A stretch of DNA of 64,000 nt from Diplonema papillatum. Its lineage: Eukaryota; Euglenozoa; Diplonemea; Diplonemida; Diplonemidae. Positions 9,053 through 20,748 of the stretch are shown here, one piece after another. Made by a program: the position numbers and the translations under genes. The DNA is taken from the NCBI GenBank assembly GCA_030068145.1, contig JAPJBO010000508.1, positions 60,001-124,000 on the forward strand, given 5' to 3'. Each line of letters opens with the position of its first letter. The first letter of the stretch is position 1. Below the pieces are notes generated by a model. It searched no databases. It had not been told where the DNA came from and worked only from the letters and a program-made list of their open reading frames with translations.

Positions 9053-10845
9053 TATATTATTGGGATAATTAGCTTATAGCCACCAAGAAACTTTTTATTT
9101 AGCTTATAGCCACAAAAAACTTTTTATTTAGCTTATAGCCAGGAGGGCCTGAAACTTTTTATTTAGCTTATAGCCACAAAAAACTTTTTATTTAGCTTAT
9201 AGCCACAAAAAACTTTTTTATTAGCTTCGAGCCACATTTTGCAAAATTTTGGTCATTTTTCTGAGTTGGCAAAATTTTGGCCGAAATTTTGGTCGAATTT
9301 TTGGTCGATTTTTTGGTCGATTTTTGGTCGATTTGTTTTGGTCAAAATTTTGGCCGAAATTTTGGTCAAAATTTTCGGTCGTTTTTTTGGTCGATTTTTT
9401 TGGGTCAAAATTTTGGCCGAATTTTGGGTCAATTTCTTTGGTCGACAATTAGACTCCAATCCCTGAGAACACACCCATGGCGGATTCGAACCATTTACCC
9501 AGCCATTGACTGTGACAACTGTGCGATTTGGATTCGAACTCAAGTTTCCAATTTCAAGTTGCAAGTTTTAAGCTTCAATGTGTGGGATACGTTTGGGGGA
9601 GTCAAGGTGATTCTGGGGTAGCGTCTAATCTCATCCCATTTCAACTTTGCTTAGGTCTCGTTTACTTGGACCCCCTTTCTGCCGATTTGCGACTGCCGAC
9701 TTGCGGCGCAACACTTTGGCAACCATTGCGTTGTTAACTCTCTTGACCTCCAACAACCTTCTTCGTCAGCGAGTTCGTGGCGGTGTTCGTGACAGGGACT
9801 ATCAGATTCCTGCAACCCGGCGGCATCTGGACGGCCGTAGTGGGAGCAAGGGGTGCAACACGCTAAAAGACTGGAAGTACCGGGCATAAATGTTGCGAGC
9901 ATACGGGTGCTGAAAGAGAAACCGGGAAACATGATACATAGCTCGCAGAGTTCAGACCAGAGTACTTTTCGATGACACTCTCTTTAACGCAAACGGCGGC
10001 AAGCTCTTTGTGGACGATTTTTCAAGTCGGTTCTTATGTAGCCTTCGGGCGTAAACACACGTGGGTGACCTATCTAGACTGTTTCGAGTATCAGACTCCA
10101 AAAATTCAAGCAATGATAAGATGATACGACGTGGTGGTTCGAGTGATGAGATGATAAGACGTGGAGAAGGTTGGACTCGCTCCGGGTGGGCCCGAAAACC
10201 CCTACCTGCAGCGAAGATGAACGTGTGCAAATAGGTGTGGCCACTCCAGTAGCTGGCACAGCACGGCAAAGGGTTTTCTGGGTTCGAATTCCGTGTGTGA
10301 TTTTTCTCAGATTGGCTAACAATTGACCAACTTTTTTGACCAAAATTTTTGACCGATTTTTAGAGTGAAAGTTCGCTTGAAACTCCGGGGTTTTTCTTGA
10401 ACAAATTTTTTGGCCAAAATCTTTTGACCAAAAAAATTTGACCCAAAATCTTGACCAAAATTTTTTGACCGATTTTTTTTGACCAACATTTTTGGCCAAA
10501 ATTTTGACCGATTTTTTGACGATTTTTTTTGACCCAAAATTTTTGACCGATTTTTTTTGACCAAAATTTTTGGCCAATTTTTTGACCAAAAAATTTTGAC
10601 CAAAAAGTTCGACCAAGTTTTCACCAGGTGGCTTTAAGCTAAAAAAAAAGTTTCAGGACCTCCTGGCTATAAGCTAAATAAAAAGTTTTTTGTGGCTATA
10701 AGCTAAATAAAAAGTTTTTTGTGGCTATAAGCTAAATAAAAAGATTTGAAAGTGCTATAAGCTAATTAAAAAGTTTTACTTTAGGTGGCTATAAGCTAAA
10801 TAAAAAGTTAGCAGGTGGCTATTAGATAAAAAGCCCTATATTATT
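9053..10845. mobile_element. Mutator-like foldback element with 9-bp TSD
   Basis: A 1,775-bp element (9,062-10,836) is bounded by a perfect 9-bp direct repeat TATATTATT (9,053-9,061 and 10,837-10,845). Its ends begin GGGATAATTAGC and, on the other strand, GGGCTTTTTATC. A 9-bp duplication with GGG-starting ends points to the Mutator-like superfamily. Both arms are tandem arrays: six or seven units of AGCTTATAGCCAC plus AAAAACTTTTTATTT (left 9,070-9,232; right 10,630-10,830), then a ladder of TTTTGGTCGA/TTGGTCAAAA units (left 9,237-9,448; right, inverted, 10,318-10,620). The interior shows no transposase, so the element is non-autonomous. Confidence 0.8.
9450..10317. other. Interior of the foldback element
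   Basis: About 870 bp lie between the arms with no recognisable protein. On the minus strand, GTTCGAATCC occurs twice (about 9,483-9,492 and 9,530-9,539), and GGTTCGAATTCC appears on the plus strand near 10,278. These match the B-box of tRNA-type promoters, but I find no A-box or cloverleaf, so no RNA gene is called. The segment may be captured genomic DNA. Confidence 0.4.
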
Positions 10846-10846
10846 A

Positions 10847-10944
10847 CCTACCCCCCCCCGTGTATAAGATCACCCTCATTTCTCAAAAAAACCGATCTTA
10901 TACACGGGGGGAGGGCGCGATCTTAAACACGGGGGGTGGTAGGT
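10847..10944. mobile_element. Small foldback element, copy 2
   Basis: It begins CCTACCCCC and CGTGTATAAGATC, has GATCTTATACACGGGGGG in the middle, then a second right arm GATCTTAAACACGGGGGG and GGTAGGT. The outer arms pair over about 27 bp with few mismatches. It abuts the right target duplication of the Mutator-like element. Copy 1 is at 1,368-1,443. Confidence 0.7.
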
Positions 10945-10965
10945 AAGCCTTATTTCGCCGGCGTT

Positions 10966-11060
10966 TTGTGTTTCCGACGATCCCGGATGGGCGTACAGAT
11001 TAGCGTGTCTTTTCGACCGTTTGTTTGTTTGTGAAAGTTCGGCTGGGTGCGTGCTTGTAG
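10966..11060 (-). mobile_element. RNase H LINE, truncated 3-prime tail
   Basis: It matches the 3-prime untranslated end of the LINE at 20,629-21,723: GTGTTTCCGACGATCC, the CGTACAGATT block, TTTCGACC and GTGCGTGCTTGT. On the minus strand it ends ...GTCGGAAACAC, the position where poly(A) tails follow in other copies. Only about 95 bp survive, as in severely 5-prime-truncated LINE insertions. Confidence 0.65.
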
Positions 11061-11314
11061 ATTCGTCCAGGCCACCTAAAGAGCCTGAACAACGTCGCCC
11101 CCCAAAGAGCCACGAGCAGGCGCTAGCCGTCACCATCAGTAATCAGAGCGAAAAACAAAGATGAAGAAAAAGGTTCCATCCCATTGTGGATCACCTTCAC
11201 ACACACTGACCCCCTCTACGCTCCCCTGTGGGTGAACAATTTCACCCTACTTATGAGTGAAAGACAGAGAGACACACACCCCTGTTCTCTGCTGCATATT
11301 ATGGCTAAATGGAT

Positions 11315-11392
11315 GGCAGTTAAACGCGTTTGGTTGGTGGAGAAAAAGTAAAAGGCAGTTAAACGCGTTTGGTTGGTGGAGAAAAAGTAATA
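11315..11392. repeat. 39-bp tandem duplication
   Basis: A unit starting GGCAGTTAAACGCGTTTGG and ending in GAGAAAAAGTAA is present twice at a 39-bp spacing (11,315 and 11,354). No gene is involved. Confidence 0.85.
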
Positions 11393-11640
11393 GTGTATAG
11401 AGTTCCCGGAGGGTGTAAATGAAGAATCGCGTGAACCCCCGTTGTCGATGACTCAATGGCTGCGACACGCATTGCGCAATGCCGGACGCTAGCCGGCGAG
11501 AGCAAGCACGGCACAGTCGTATCTGAACGGTGAGACGATAGGCATCAGTGCACACCGTCAAAGGACAACCCCACGGATTCAACAAAAGCTCGAGTGTCCC
11601 CCTCCCCAACAATGCAACCAAAGTTCGCACGGTGGAGCCC

Positions 11641-11945
11641 AGCCCCAGATGCCGGAGTTAAAGAGGGTGCGCCAGAGAAAAGCGGGCGTACCACAACCAA
11701 AAAACGCTGTACACGGTGGGGTCCAGCCTCAGAAGCTACCCCGACAAGCAGATGTGCTACAACCAAAATGCGTAGCAGATCCACACCCGACAAGCGGGTG
11801 TGCTGCAACCAAAATGTGTAGCAGGTCCACACCGGACAAGCAGGTGTGCTACAACCAAAATGTGTAGCAGATCCGCACCCAACAAGCGGGTGAGACACCC
11901 GCTTTTTTGAATCCAACTTTTTTCGTCAGCTCCAGCTCTCGAGGC
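11641..11945. mobile_element. Family F foldback element with hairpin array, copy 1
   Basis: The left end (CCAGATGCCGGAGTTAAAG) and right end (CAGCTCCAGCTCTCGAGG) are diverged forms of the perfect 18-bp inverted ends seen at 39,994-40,140. The interior (11,744-11,895) is a tandem array of about three 54-bp units, each holding GTGTGCTACAACCAAAATG and ACACCCGACAAGCGGGTGT-type hairpins. Other copies: 24,208-24,345, 30,520-30,595 and 45,679-45,825. Confidence 0.65.
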
Positions 11946-12047
11946 GAGACTCCACCGCGCGGCAACAAACAAAAAAGGGCAAATATTCTTCTCCCACCCT
12001 TCTGCGAGAGAGAGAAGGAGAAGAAAGGGGGAGTCGGTGTGAGGGGA

Positions 12048-12195
12048 TGGGGGTCGTTGTTATTGGTGCTGGTTTTGAGGTATAAGGAAAAGGTAAGAAG
12101 TCTTTTTGCGGTGGCCTCCGCTGGTCTGGTAGTCTGTTCTACCTCCATTGTTCTACATTCGTTCTCTTCTCTACTCACCCCTGTACGTACTTTGT
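12048..12195 (+). repeat. Family R, uninterrupted copy
   Basis: About 145 bp (GGGTCGTTGTTATTGG ... GTGGCCTCCGCTGGTCTGG ... CTGTACGTACTTTG) match 62,030-62,400. In the latter a 204-bp retroposon interrupts the repeat after GGTTTT, so this copy is the empty site. Confidence 0.75.
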
Positions 12196-13370
12196 GAGAA
12201 GATGGGGGGGAAATGTTTCTTGGGGGGGGGGGGGGGGTGTGTTCGTAGGCCTGTTTGACTGTATCAAGGCGTTTCTTTTTTTCAGTGACCCGAGAGGTTG
12301 CACCGACGCCCTCTGTATGCCGATAGATTGAAGTGAAAACCTACCGGAAGAATATAATTAGAAAAGATTCTGAAAGGGAAATGCTGCGTTGCAGGGAAAC
12401 AGTTGACTCCCTGCACGATGTCGAGCCTTGTGGTTTTGGGATAGAATGCAAACAATCTGTGGCGATAGTCTGACTGTCCGCCGAATTGCACCTCTGGAAC
12501 CTTGCCTTATCTCCCTACGGTTTAGAATGTCCGAGTTTCAGGGGTCCGGTGGTTTTATGTCTCCGGTTGGACAGTATGTTTTAGAGTTATGGCTTGCTTG
12601 AGAAACCGGAACTTTAGAGTGCGGGTGTGTAAGTTCGCTTCGAGATCCAGGCGGTTCAAAGTCTCCGGGTGACCATTGTCGTCAATGGTTCCTGCAAGGT
12701 ATCTGCACGTGCTTCGATCCATTGAGCCGCGAACGCTAAGCATTGAGTTCTTTTGTAAGTACATGAACCACATGGATTAACATGCACAGCCGGTAAGCAG
12801 CGGCTGCCGGCTTATCCCGTGACACCTTTTCTATGTAGTTGGTTAGTATGAACGGACTACAGTATAGAAAGAGTAGCATTGGCACTCTTACAGGTTCGTT
12901 CCCTCGTAGCTCGCCGGGAACGGGCACTCCCGTGAAACTGGGTATGTTACCGTTTACCGAAGCCCCTAGCTTAAAAACCCTGTTTTCTATATGGGGGAAG
13001 AATCGTTTCTTTAATTCAGAGAGAGAGAGAGAGCGAGAGAGAGCGCGGGACCGTTTTTTTCCGGCAATCCCGACGTCCGAAAATCATCGGTCGCGAAAGG
13101 TTCGCCCTTCAGTGATGAGGAGGTTGACCAGGCCCCCCACCGCCGCCTCGTGCAACCACACGGCCGCAACACGGGAGTACGCGACCCCGCTCGGGTGTGC
13201 ACTCGGCCATCACAGAGCCCCAGATCTCGCCACTTTTGGCCTCGCACCGCGACCGTGCCCAATCGATCAGCTGCTTAGAAAAAAGACTCAGGGGGCGCCC
13301 GCCCCCAGTTTCTTTTTTTTTGACTGATGTTGACTGGAACGCACAGTTCTTTTGTTTTCTTTTACAGTGG
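12196..13370. other. Repeat mosaic: G-runs and families K, 3, L
   Basis: There is no gene. It contains G-runs at 12,207-12,237, a family K motif (AATCTGTGGCGATA, about 12,447), a family 3 copy (about 12,600-12,690, TTTAGAGTGCG...TCTCCGGGTGACC), a family L copy (12,735-12,830, GCATTGAGTTCTTTTG then CATGAACCACATGG) and a short (GA)n at 13,018-13,043. Confidence 0.55.
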
Positions 13371-13376
13371 GGTAGT

Positions 13377-13426
13377 AGTGCGTTGCTCAGGGTAGTCGAA
13401 GGCCTGACAATCACACGAATGCAACT
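13377..13426 (-). repeat. Family H core, minus copy
   Basis: The 49-bp core, read on the minus strand as GTTGCATTCGTGTGATTG then TCAGGCCTTCGACTACCC and TGAGCAACGCACT, also occurs at 17,954-18,003 (plus) and 26,568-26,618 (minus). It is one of the few families here found in both orientations. Confidence 0.7.
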
Positions 13427-13626
13427 TCGATGTGTTTATATATAGGCAGAAGAAGACCTTGTTTTGCTACGTTGCCACGTTCTTGTTTTCCGCAGCCTCA
13501 GCCTGACCACCCTCTGCCTCCTCTCCAGCCTCAACCCTCCAGTGTCGCGGTGGTAAGCAACAGCAGGATCTGCCGACCGGAATCCCCGGTACTGCGGTTG
13601 ATACCCCAGATGAATCTGCAGAAAAG

Positions 13627-13762
13627 GTAGTACGTGCTGATAACGTACTGATTTCAGCACGTGTACACGTACTGATTCGGCATGTGTACAAAGAGAAACT
13701 AAGAAATTAACGTGCTGAAATCAGTACGTTCAGCATGCTGAACGTACTGATTGACGAAGCCT
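13627..13762. repeat. Palindrome cluster built on ACGTACTGATTTCAGCACGT
   Basis: ACGTACTGATTTCAGCACGT (about 13,648) is followed about 65 bp on by its mirror ACGTGCTGAAATCAGTACGT, and by smaller GTACTGATTC and CAGCATGCTGAACGTACTG pieces. It can fold into one long cruciform. I see no terminal duplication and cannot assign a superfamily. Confidence 0.6.
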
Positions 13763-13810
13763 GACTGGCTAACCAGAAACCGGAAAACGACGGGAGGGAA
13801 TTGTTTCTTG

Positions 13811-14166
13811 GCACAGGGCAGGGGTTATTCTTATCCCCGAAATACGCGAAAGTCATGGTTAAAAAGTCTGTAGCATGGCCGGAAAGATTTTTTTTTTTTC
13901 TTCCACGTTGAGCGAGGTATTTTTCATGACCTGTAAGCCTGGTATGCGACCTTCGTGGGAGTGTTGCTTCGCCACTTTGTTGTAGACCCCACTTGTGGGT
14001 CTTGCGGGTCCTCTAGCCTCCGTGACACTGGCCTTGCAAGCACAAAAAAAGTTTTCACCAGAAACTCCTGTGGTTAAAAACCCTTTTTTAACCGGCCTGT
14101 TTTGAGAACTTTTTTTTTGGTGAAGAAACCTTTTTTTAACCATGCAGGATAATCCCTGGCACAGGG
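13811..14166. mobile_element. Family I hAT-type MITE with perfect 8-bp TSD
   Basis: The 340-bp element (13,819-14,158) starts CAGGGGTTATTCTTATCC and, read from the other strand, starts CAGGGATTATCCTGC. It is flanked by the perfect 8-bp direct repeat GCACAGGG (13,811-13,818 and 14,159-14,166), diagnostic of hAT transposition. The interior has a T13 run and paired AAAACCCTTTTTTAACC segments but no coding frame. Related pieces lie at 7,700-7,776, 49,899-51,083, 62,720-62,830 and 63,062-63,113. Confidence 0.88.
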
Positions 14167-15370
14167 GGCAAGGGAATGTCGCGGGTGGCTTGTGACGCGT
14201 TCAACATTGCATGTTTGTGTGGGGAACGTGTCAGTTAGACTTTGGCGGACACTTGCCGGCATAGCGGAGAACCCCCTCCCCCACCTTTATACTTTTTGGC
14301 GGACAGATGACGGCATGGCACACCATGGCTTTTGTCCTGTGGGCTACTGTAGCTGACGCCCCAGGCAAAATACCAAGGCCTGTCGCTAAACCGTTATTTC
14401 GATCGGTTCCTGGGAACGATGGAACATGATAACATCCTCCTCCTTTCTGCTGTTGTGACTGGGGGTGACATTTTTTCGGCCCTTCTTTTTTTCACACGGC
14501 ACCCTGCGTTGCGGGGCTGTTCTCCTTCACTTTCAAAGTAGTTTTCTTTGTTTTTAGAGTTAAAGTAAATTCTTCTCAGTTTTCCTTTGTGTTTCCGACG
14601 ATCCCGTGGGACAAACACTGTATTATTCTTCGTAAAAAAAGGTCGCGAGCTATGCTTTCAGCAGATGTCGTACAATGCCCGTGATTCGCTCGCGCAGACC
14701 ACTCGGAACAATTTTCACCACCCGGCGCATTATTTGGTTTCAAGCGATCCTCGTTTTGCACACAACTTGTTGCTGAACGCCTACGCCCGCCTCTACCAAC
14801 CCAGACTTGCCTGTGTTTCGTGTGAGCTACCAGCACATGTTCCTGATAACCCACCCACACGTAAAAATCAAGGCTGCAATCAGGGCTGCACCGTCCTCCT
14901 TCGAGGCTTGCACACCATCACATTATGGTTGTTGCGACCAGCTACACCAACCCACCGCTCCACTGCCTTTCCGCGAAACATGTGTGAGTAAAGTGCAAAA
15001 GAGAAAGTCTGCGGTATCTGAATCAACGGGTTTTTTTTCAGTCGCATTGAATTCAAAATGGCTGTCTGTGCTGAGCTGGCTGTGACAAGTCCACTCCTGC
15101 ATTTCACAAAATTTGCAGCAGGAGGGACTGAGTCACACCAATCAAAAAGACACCGGAGAATACCCGAATGTCGGCTCACACGAACGAAGTATTTGAACTT
15201 CCCCCTTTGGAACTTATTTGCTTGTCTTGCTAATTTTTTCCCAGTTTGCCTCGAAGGCCCCGTGCGATTCTTCCAAACTCCCCGAGTGAGTTGAGCGGCG
15301 CGATCGTGCCCTTGCCACAGTCTGCCGGTTCAACCGGATCGCGGAAGAGAGAGAGAGAGAGAGAGTCTTT
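14167..15370. other. Repeat mosaic spacer
   Basis: There is no gene. Recognisable debris: a family 3 start (about 14,562), a LINE tail (14,588-14,612, GTGTTTCCGACGATCCCGTG), a family E fragment (14,768-14,835) and a (GA)n of 16 bp at 15,349-15,364. Confidence 0.5.
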
Positions 15371-15402
15371 TTTTTTTGGTGTTTCCGACGATCCCGTGTG
15401 GA
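15371..15402 (-). mobile_element. RNase H LINE tail, minimal copy
   Basis: A T-run followed by GGTGTTTCCGACGATCCCGT is a poly(A) tail plus only about 20 bp of LINE 3-prime end on the minus strand. Confidence 0.55.
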
Positions 15403-15766
15403 CGGTTCTATTTTTCAAAAATACAAAAGTTATTTGTTTGAGTCGATCAACACAATGGAGTGTTGACGGATTGTCCTTCGTTTCCTTTTTAAAAGTAAAG
15501 GGCTTATAATCAAAAATAGAATTACACATGTGTGTGGGTATGGGTGTGTGCACATGTGCTAAGTTGATAGTACCGAAACCCCTGGGTTGACGCCCTCTTT
15601 TTTCGACACCAGCTTTTAGCTCCACCTTTTCTGGCTGAGCTGAGCTTTACACGTATTTAATGTGTGTCCTATCGGCGAGGTGCTTCGGTCTTTGACATCG
15701 ACGCGGACCACTATCAGCGCGCACCGTGTAAATTCATTGGACGATCCTTTACAAAGCCCCTAAGCA

Positions 15767-15944
15767 TAGCGGTCAAACGATTCGCATGCGATAATAGTCA
15801 TCGCATTGTCGCACAAAAATTACCGCATATAATCGGCGTGCGATACGGTTTTAAGTGTATGCGATAATGCGAATGAAAATGCGATATTTGGCGCCGAAAT
15901 CCCAAATGCGATAGTAAGCGATAATGCGAATCGTTTGACAACTA
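15767..15944. mobile_element. TA-flanked MITE (Tc1/mariner-like)
   Basis: A 174-bp element (15,769-15,942) begins GCGGTCAAACGATTCGCAT and, from the other strand, GTTGTCAAACGATTCGCAT (17 of 19 match). It is flanked by TA on both sides (15,767-15,768 and 15,943-15,944), the target of Tc1/mariner elements. The interior repeats GCGATAATGCGAAT-type words. It has no coding frame. Confidence 0.7.
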
Positions 15945-15971
15945 TGCATAGGGAAGGTCTTCATTTGATGC

Positions 15972-17433
<1,462 letters not shown>

Positions 17434-18098
17434 GCACGGCGCATTAGTCACTGGAAAAACAGTGTTCTGACAAAAGTACTCACTGCTGATTTGACGTGAC
17501 TAGTCATATTACTACTGAAAATTGCTCAGTAGTAACATGACCAGTCATTATTTCTAGTGGTCAAAGATTCTTACTAGTGATTTTTTTGCTGGTTCTTACT
17601 AGTGACTACTGCATTTTGTGAAGGAATCGCTTTGCAAGGCGTCCTTTTTCTTCCCACAAAAGTGGACTCATTTACTTGCCTAGTCATTCTTACTGCTGAC
17701 AGTAGTAAATTTGTTGCATTGGTGTGTGGGCCTTTGAAGCGTGGATGATGCCTCTCACGCTGCTCCCCTTGAGGTTCCTGGCTCATGCCAAAGCGCCGCC
17801 GCCCGGGTTAAGGGGTTGCGGCATCAGGCGTGGGCCAGGGCCAGGGAGGCTGTTCGGAGGGGTCACCACCCACCGTTCGCGGGCTTCGTTACTTCACTGC
17901 CCCCGGCTCTCCCCGGCCTTCGTCATCCCGGGGGAGGGTTTCACGGCAAAATTTGTTGCATTGGTGTGATTGTCAGGCCTTCAACTACCCTGAGCAACGC
18001 ACTAAAAAGCTGACAGTAGTCATGTGACTAGTAAGATTTATGACTAGTAAGATCAGTAGTAAGGGACTAGTAAATGGCATGACTAGTGCACCGTGTGA
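17434..18098. mobile_element. Family G MITE with an inserted family H element
   Basis: Ends are GCACGGCGCATTAGTCACT on the left and, read from the right, CACACGGTGCACTAGTCATG. The interior is full of ACTAGT and TTACTAGTGA words. Between about 17,727 and 17,968 a GC-rich segment is inserted; AAATTTGTTGCATTGGTGTG occurs on both sides of it (17,706 and 17,948), and the family H core follows at 17,954-18,003. A related family G copy is at 48,225-48,428. Confidence 0.6.
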
Positions 18099-18920
18099 GG
18101 CGTATTCGATGGGGAGCCGTGGAATTCTGCAATGCAGAGTGAGTCGGGATTGAATTAGTCTTGGGAGAGAGACGTCTGGTAACTTGCTGCCAGGTTGCCG
18201 TGCGAGGAGTCTGGATTGGATGATACATGAATCGTCATGCAACCGTCGGCAGGGCTCTTTCTCAGCATCCGCGCCTCCTGGCGCAGAGGTGCAGATGCTG
18301 CAGAAGAAGACGAAAAGTCGAATTGAAAAAAAAACAACAGCCGTCAGAAAATTGCCGTTGCATGCACGTTAGACGCCGGCATCAGGACTTTTTTTCCCGA
18401 AGAAATACGCAGTTTCGGTTGGAGAAAAAAAAAAGAATGAACCCGTCTGCGTGCAAGACTTCCCACGTTCGGGATGAGATCTTTTCGACTTGCGGTTCGC
18501 AACCGGAATTGACACCAACGGCGTATTTGTGCGCACGAGCTATCTTCTCTGTGGCATTCGTGAGCTCAGGGATAGTCAATTGGGGTTCTGTTTCAATACC
18601 GGGCCAGCGGGAGCAAGGACGTTGTCCGAAGACGCCGACACTTACCCTTCGCTGACGATGCCGCGGGTCACCTCCTCAACTCATTCCTATCCTGGTCGAT
18701 CCGAGCAAAACTGAGGCAGCCGGCAAGCAACAGAAGCTGGGACGATCCGAATAGGTCCACACGTTGGCGAGTGAGCTGGTCTGGACCGCTCAACTGCGAT
18801 GGCGTTGTGTGCGCTCCGATACTGAGTAGTCCAGGGACGACAGAGTTTTGAATTCCCCTTTTGTACGTGAGTACAATGGTGTGACCCGGTGGCCTTCCTT
18901 GGGTGTACAAGGCGTGTACT

Positions 18921-19165
18921 CGGGAAGTACTTGAAGTTCACGGGTAGTACTAAATGCTAAAAATCGCCACAAATCGCCGTTTTACCCTATCTGGGGTGTA
19001 CATGGGGTGTACATGGGAAGTTCACGGGAAGTAATAAATGCTAAAAATCGCCAGAAACCGCCATGTTACCCTACATGGGGCGTACTTGGGAAGTTCACGG
19101 GAAGTAATAAATGCTAAGCATCGCCAGAAATCGCCATGTTACCCTGTTTGGGGTGTGCATGGGGC
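18921..19165. repeat. Minisatellite, three units of about 75-90 bp
   Basis: Each unit holds GTTCACGGGAAGTAATAAATG, CTAAAAATCGCCAGAAA, CCATGTTACCCT and a GGGGYGTAC block. Units 2 and 3 are close; unit 1 is more diverged and carries a doubled GGGGTGTACAT. No coding role is evident. The preceding 18,213-18,920 has no feature I can support. Confidence 0.8.
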
Positions 19166-19404
19166 GTACTATGTACGTTCGTAATCCTCGCATCCAATGT
19201 TGGAGCTCGTCAGTGGGTCCTTTGGATGAAGATTGTCGGTGACGGTCAGGCAACCGCAACCATTTGGTGCCCTTGTTGGGGGGAGAGAGCTCTCACTGGG
19301 TTTCGCGTTCGTGTAAGGTTCCTCTTGTTGTTGTTTCTTTTTGTGACCCGGAAGACATGCTATACGCACGATCCCCGTGGACTAACGAGGAGAGTTGGAT
19401 ACTT

Positions 19405-19690
19405 TTTTTTTTTTTTCGTGGCACCAGGGAAAGCCTGCTACACGGGAGCCAAGCTTCACGTGTTCGGCGGTACTGCAGAGCCACGGGCCTACGGGTCAAG
19501 TGGCTACGGATTTCCCAAACTAAAGCATCAAGGCTTGGCGCACCTTGGGGCTTGGCGCTCGCGCTGAACACAAGCTCGTCGAGACGGTCAGCCGCAGGGC
19601 AGAGCGGACGGGGTTGTGGCACTGTGCTGCCTCCGACTCAAGCTTTGCAAGCTGTGGTTGACCGTCACGTTCCTGGACCAGGAGCGGCCT
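19405..19690 (-). repeat. SINE-like family D, copy 2
   Basis: An intact copy of about 270 bp begins right after a T14 run, so on the minus strand it ends ...CCTGGTGCCACG plus poly(A). The plus-strand right end runs into a TTCTTTCTTTC tract. GGGTCAAGTGG at about 19,494 fits a pol III A-box at 10 of 11 positions, but on the plus strand, opposite to the tail, and no good B-box follows. RNA-derived origin is therefore likely but the promoter type is unresolved. Confidence 0.65.
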
Positions 19691-19862
19691 TTTTCTTCTT
19701 TCTTTCTTTCTTTTTTTCGTGGGACGCACAGGTTTTCTATTCTTTGGAGAAAGAAAAAAACAAAAGCGTGCCTCCGGCTGACTTCTGAAGCTTCGTTGTT
19801 TAGGCAGACGGACCACTGTCTCTCGCGCACGTTAGATGCCCAGCAGCAAGTCTCTCCGTTTT

Positions 19863-20038
19863 CGGTCCATCCCCCTCTTGATAGACCGTGATAGACCGAA
19901 GAATACAGCACCGGGCAATTCGATGCAGCTCTAGGGACTAGGGATGGGCGGATAGACCGTGGTGGACCGTGATTCGCTGTGAGAAACAGCGGCAGGCACT
20001 TCGATGCAGTTTCAAGAGATAGGGATGGATCGGCTCAC
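19863..20038. mobile_element. Family J MITE, copy 1
   Basis: It matches the complete copy at 57,219-57,388: GGTCCATCCCC, TTGATAGACCGTGATAGACC, then TTCGATGCAG twice and GATAGGGATGGATCGGCTC at the right. The left terminal GAGCC is missing here. Confidence 0.7.
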
Positions 20039-20102
20039 AAGTGACAAAGAGGGGGGGCCCATTAAAAAGTTAGGACAAAAGAGTTCTCGTCGTTCTTGCA
20101 CG

Positions 20103-20305
20103 CTTCTGTTTTTTTTAGAGTGAAGGTTTTTTAGAGTTAAAGTTCGCTTGAAATTCCGGGGTTGTAGGGTCTCCGTGTGACCGTTCGTGAATGGGTTCTC
20201 TTAGAGCAAGAAAGGGCTATATGGTAACGGGTTGTATATTTGGTGCACGCTTTCGCTATGGGTTATGGCTAGCCATGTCCGGGACTGTTTGTGACCGACA
20301 CCTTT
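20103..20305 (-). mobile_element. Family 3 retroposon, long copy A
   Basis: The segment (TTTTTTAGAGTTAAAG then TTCGCTTGAAATTCCGGGG ... GTCCGGGACTGTTTGTGACC) is nearly identical to 62,059-62,235. The T-rich left side implies a minus-strand retroposon ending ...CTTTAACTCT plus poly(A). At least 15 shorter copies are scattered through the window, all in this orientation. Confidence 0.65.
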
Positions 20306-20428
20306 TTATTGGTCGGATTATGAGACTCGGATTCAGGCCAGGATATTTGGAGGACTTTCGAGGTTTGAAGGGCCGGGAGTTTAAGTCTCCGGTTGACCGT
20401 TGAGGCTGGAGGTGGTCTTTGGTTTTAT

Positions 20429-20541
20429 ATATGTGCGAGTATTTTTATTACCTGATACTTTAGGCCCCCAGTCTGGGCCAGCTGGTCATATTCTGAAAAA
20501 AGCCTAAAGTATCAGGTAATAAAAAGACGCTCACATGTAGA
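20429..20541. repeat. Perfect 24-bp inverted repeat (hairpin)
   Basis: The arms 20,442-20,465 and 20,502-20,525 are perfectly complementary (core ATTACCTGATACTTTAGGC) around a 36-nt loop. Imperfect pairing extends the stem to about 20,431 and 20,536. It could be a minimal foldback MITE or, if transcribed, a small-RNA precursor-like hairpin. Confidence 0.85.
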
Positions 20542-20628
20542 CAGTATACTGCTCCTTCTCGCATGCTCGCGTCGCAAGTCCTCTTCGGCGGAGAGGAGGA
20601 ACTGTCTGTTTTTAGCGCTCGTTTTGTG

Positions 20629-20748
20629 TTTCCGACGATCCGAATGGACGTACAGATTGGTGTCTTTCGACCTTTTGGTTGCTTGTGAAGTTCAGCTTAG
20701 TGCGTGCTTGTGGTGATCGGTGGGGTTCCCAAAAGAAAATGTTCCGTG
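20629..20748 (-). other. LINE 3-prime untranslated region
   Basis: From the stop codon at 20,749 the minus strand runs through AACATTTTCTTTTGGGAACC to a terminal ...GGATCGTCGGAAACAC. The same 3-prime region, nearly identical, is at 60,581-60,720. In many shorter copies A-runs follow exactly this terminus, which fixes the end of the element. Confidence 0.75.

Noticed and set aside
9470-10290. tRNA gene candidates from GTTCGAATCC words
   Set aside because: Only B-box-like words are present; no A-box at the right distance and no cloverleaf.
11744-11895. CRISPR-like array of hairpin repeats
   Set aside because: The spacers are themselves repeats, there are no cas genes, and the array lies within an inverted-repeat transposon in eukaryotic DNA.
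19421-19690. Family D as a protein gene (long frames on both strands)
   Set aside because: The same DNA occurs four times with T-run edges and inconsistent frames, which fits a retroposon better than a gene.
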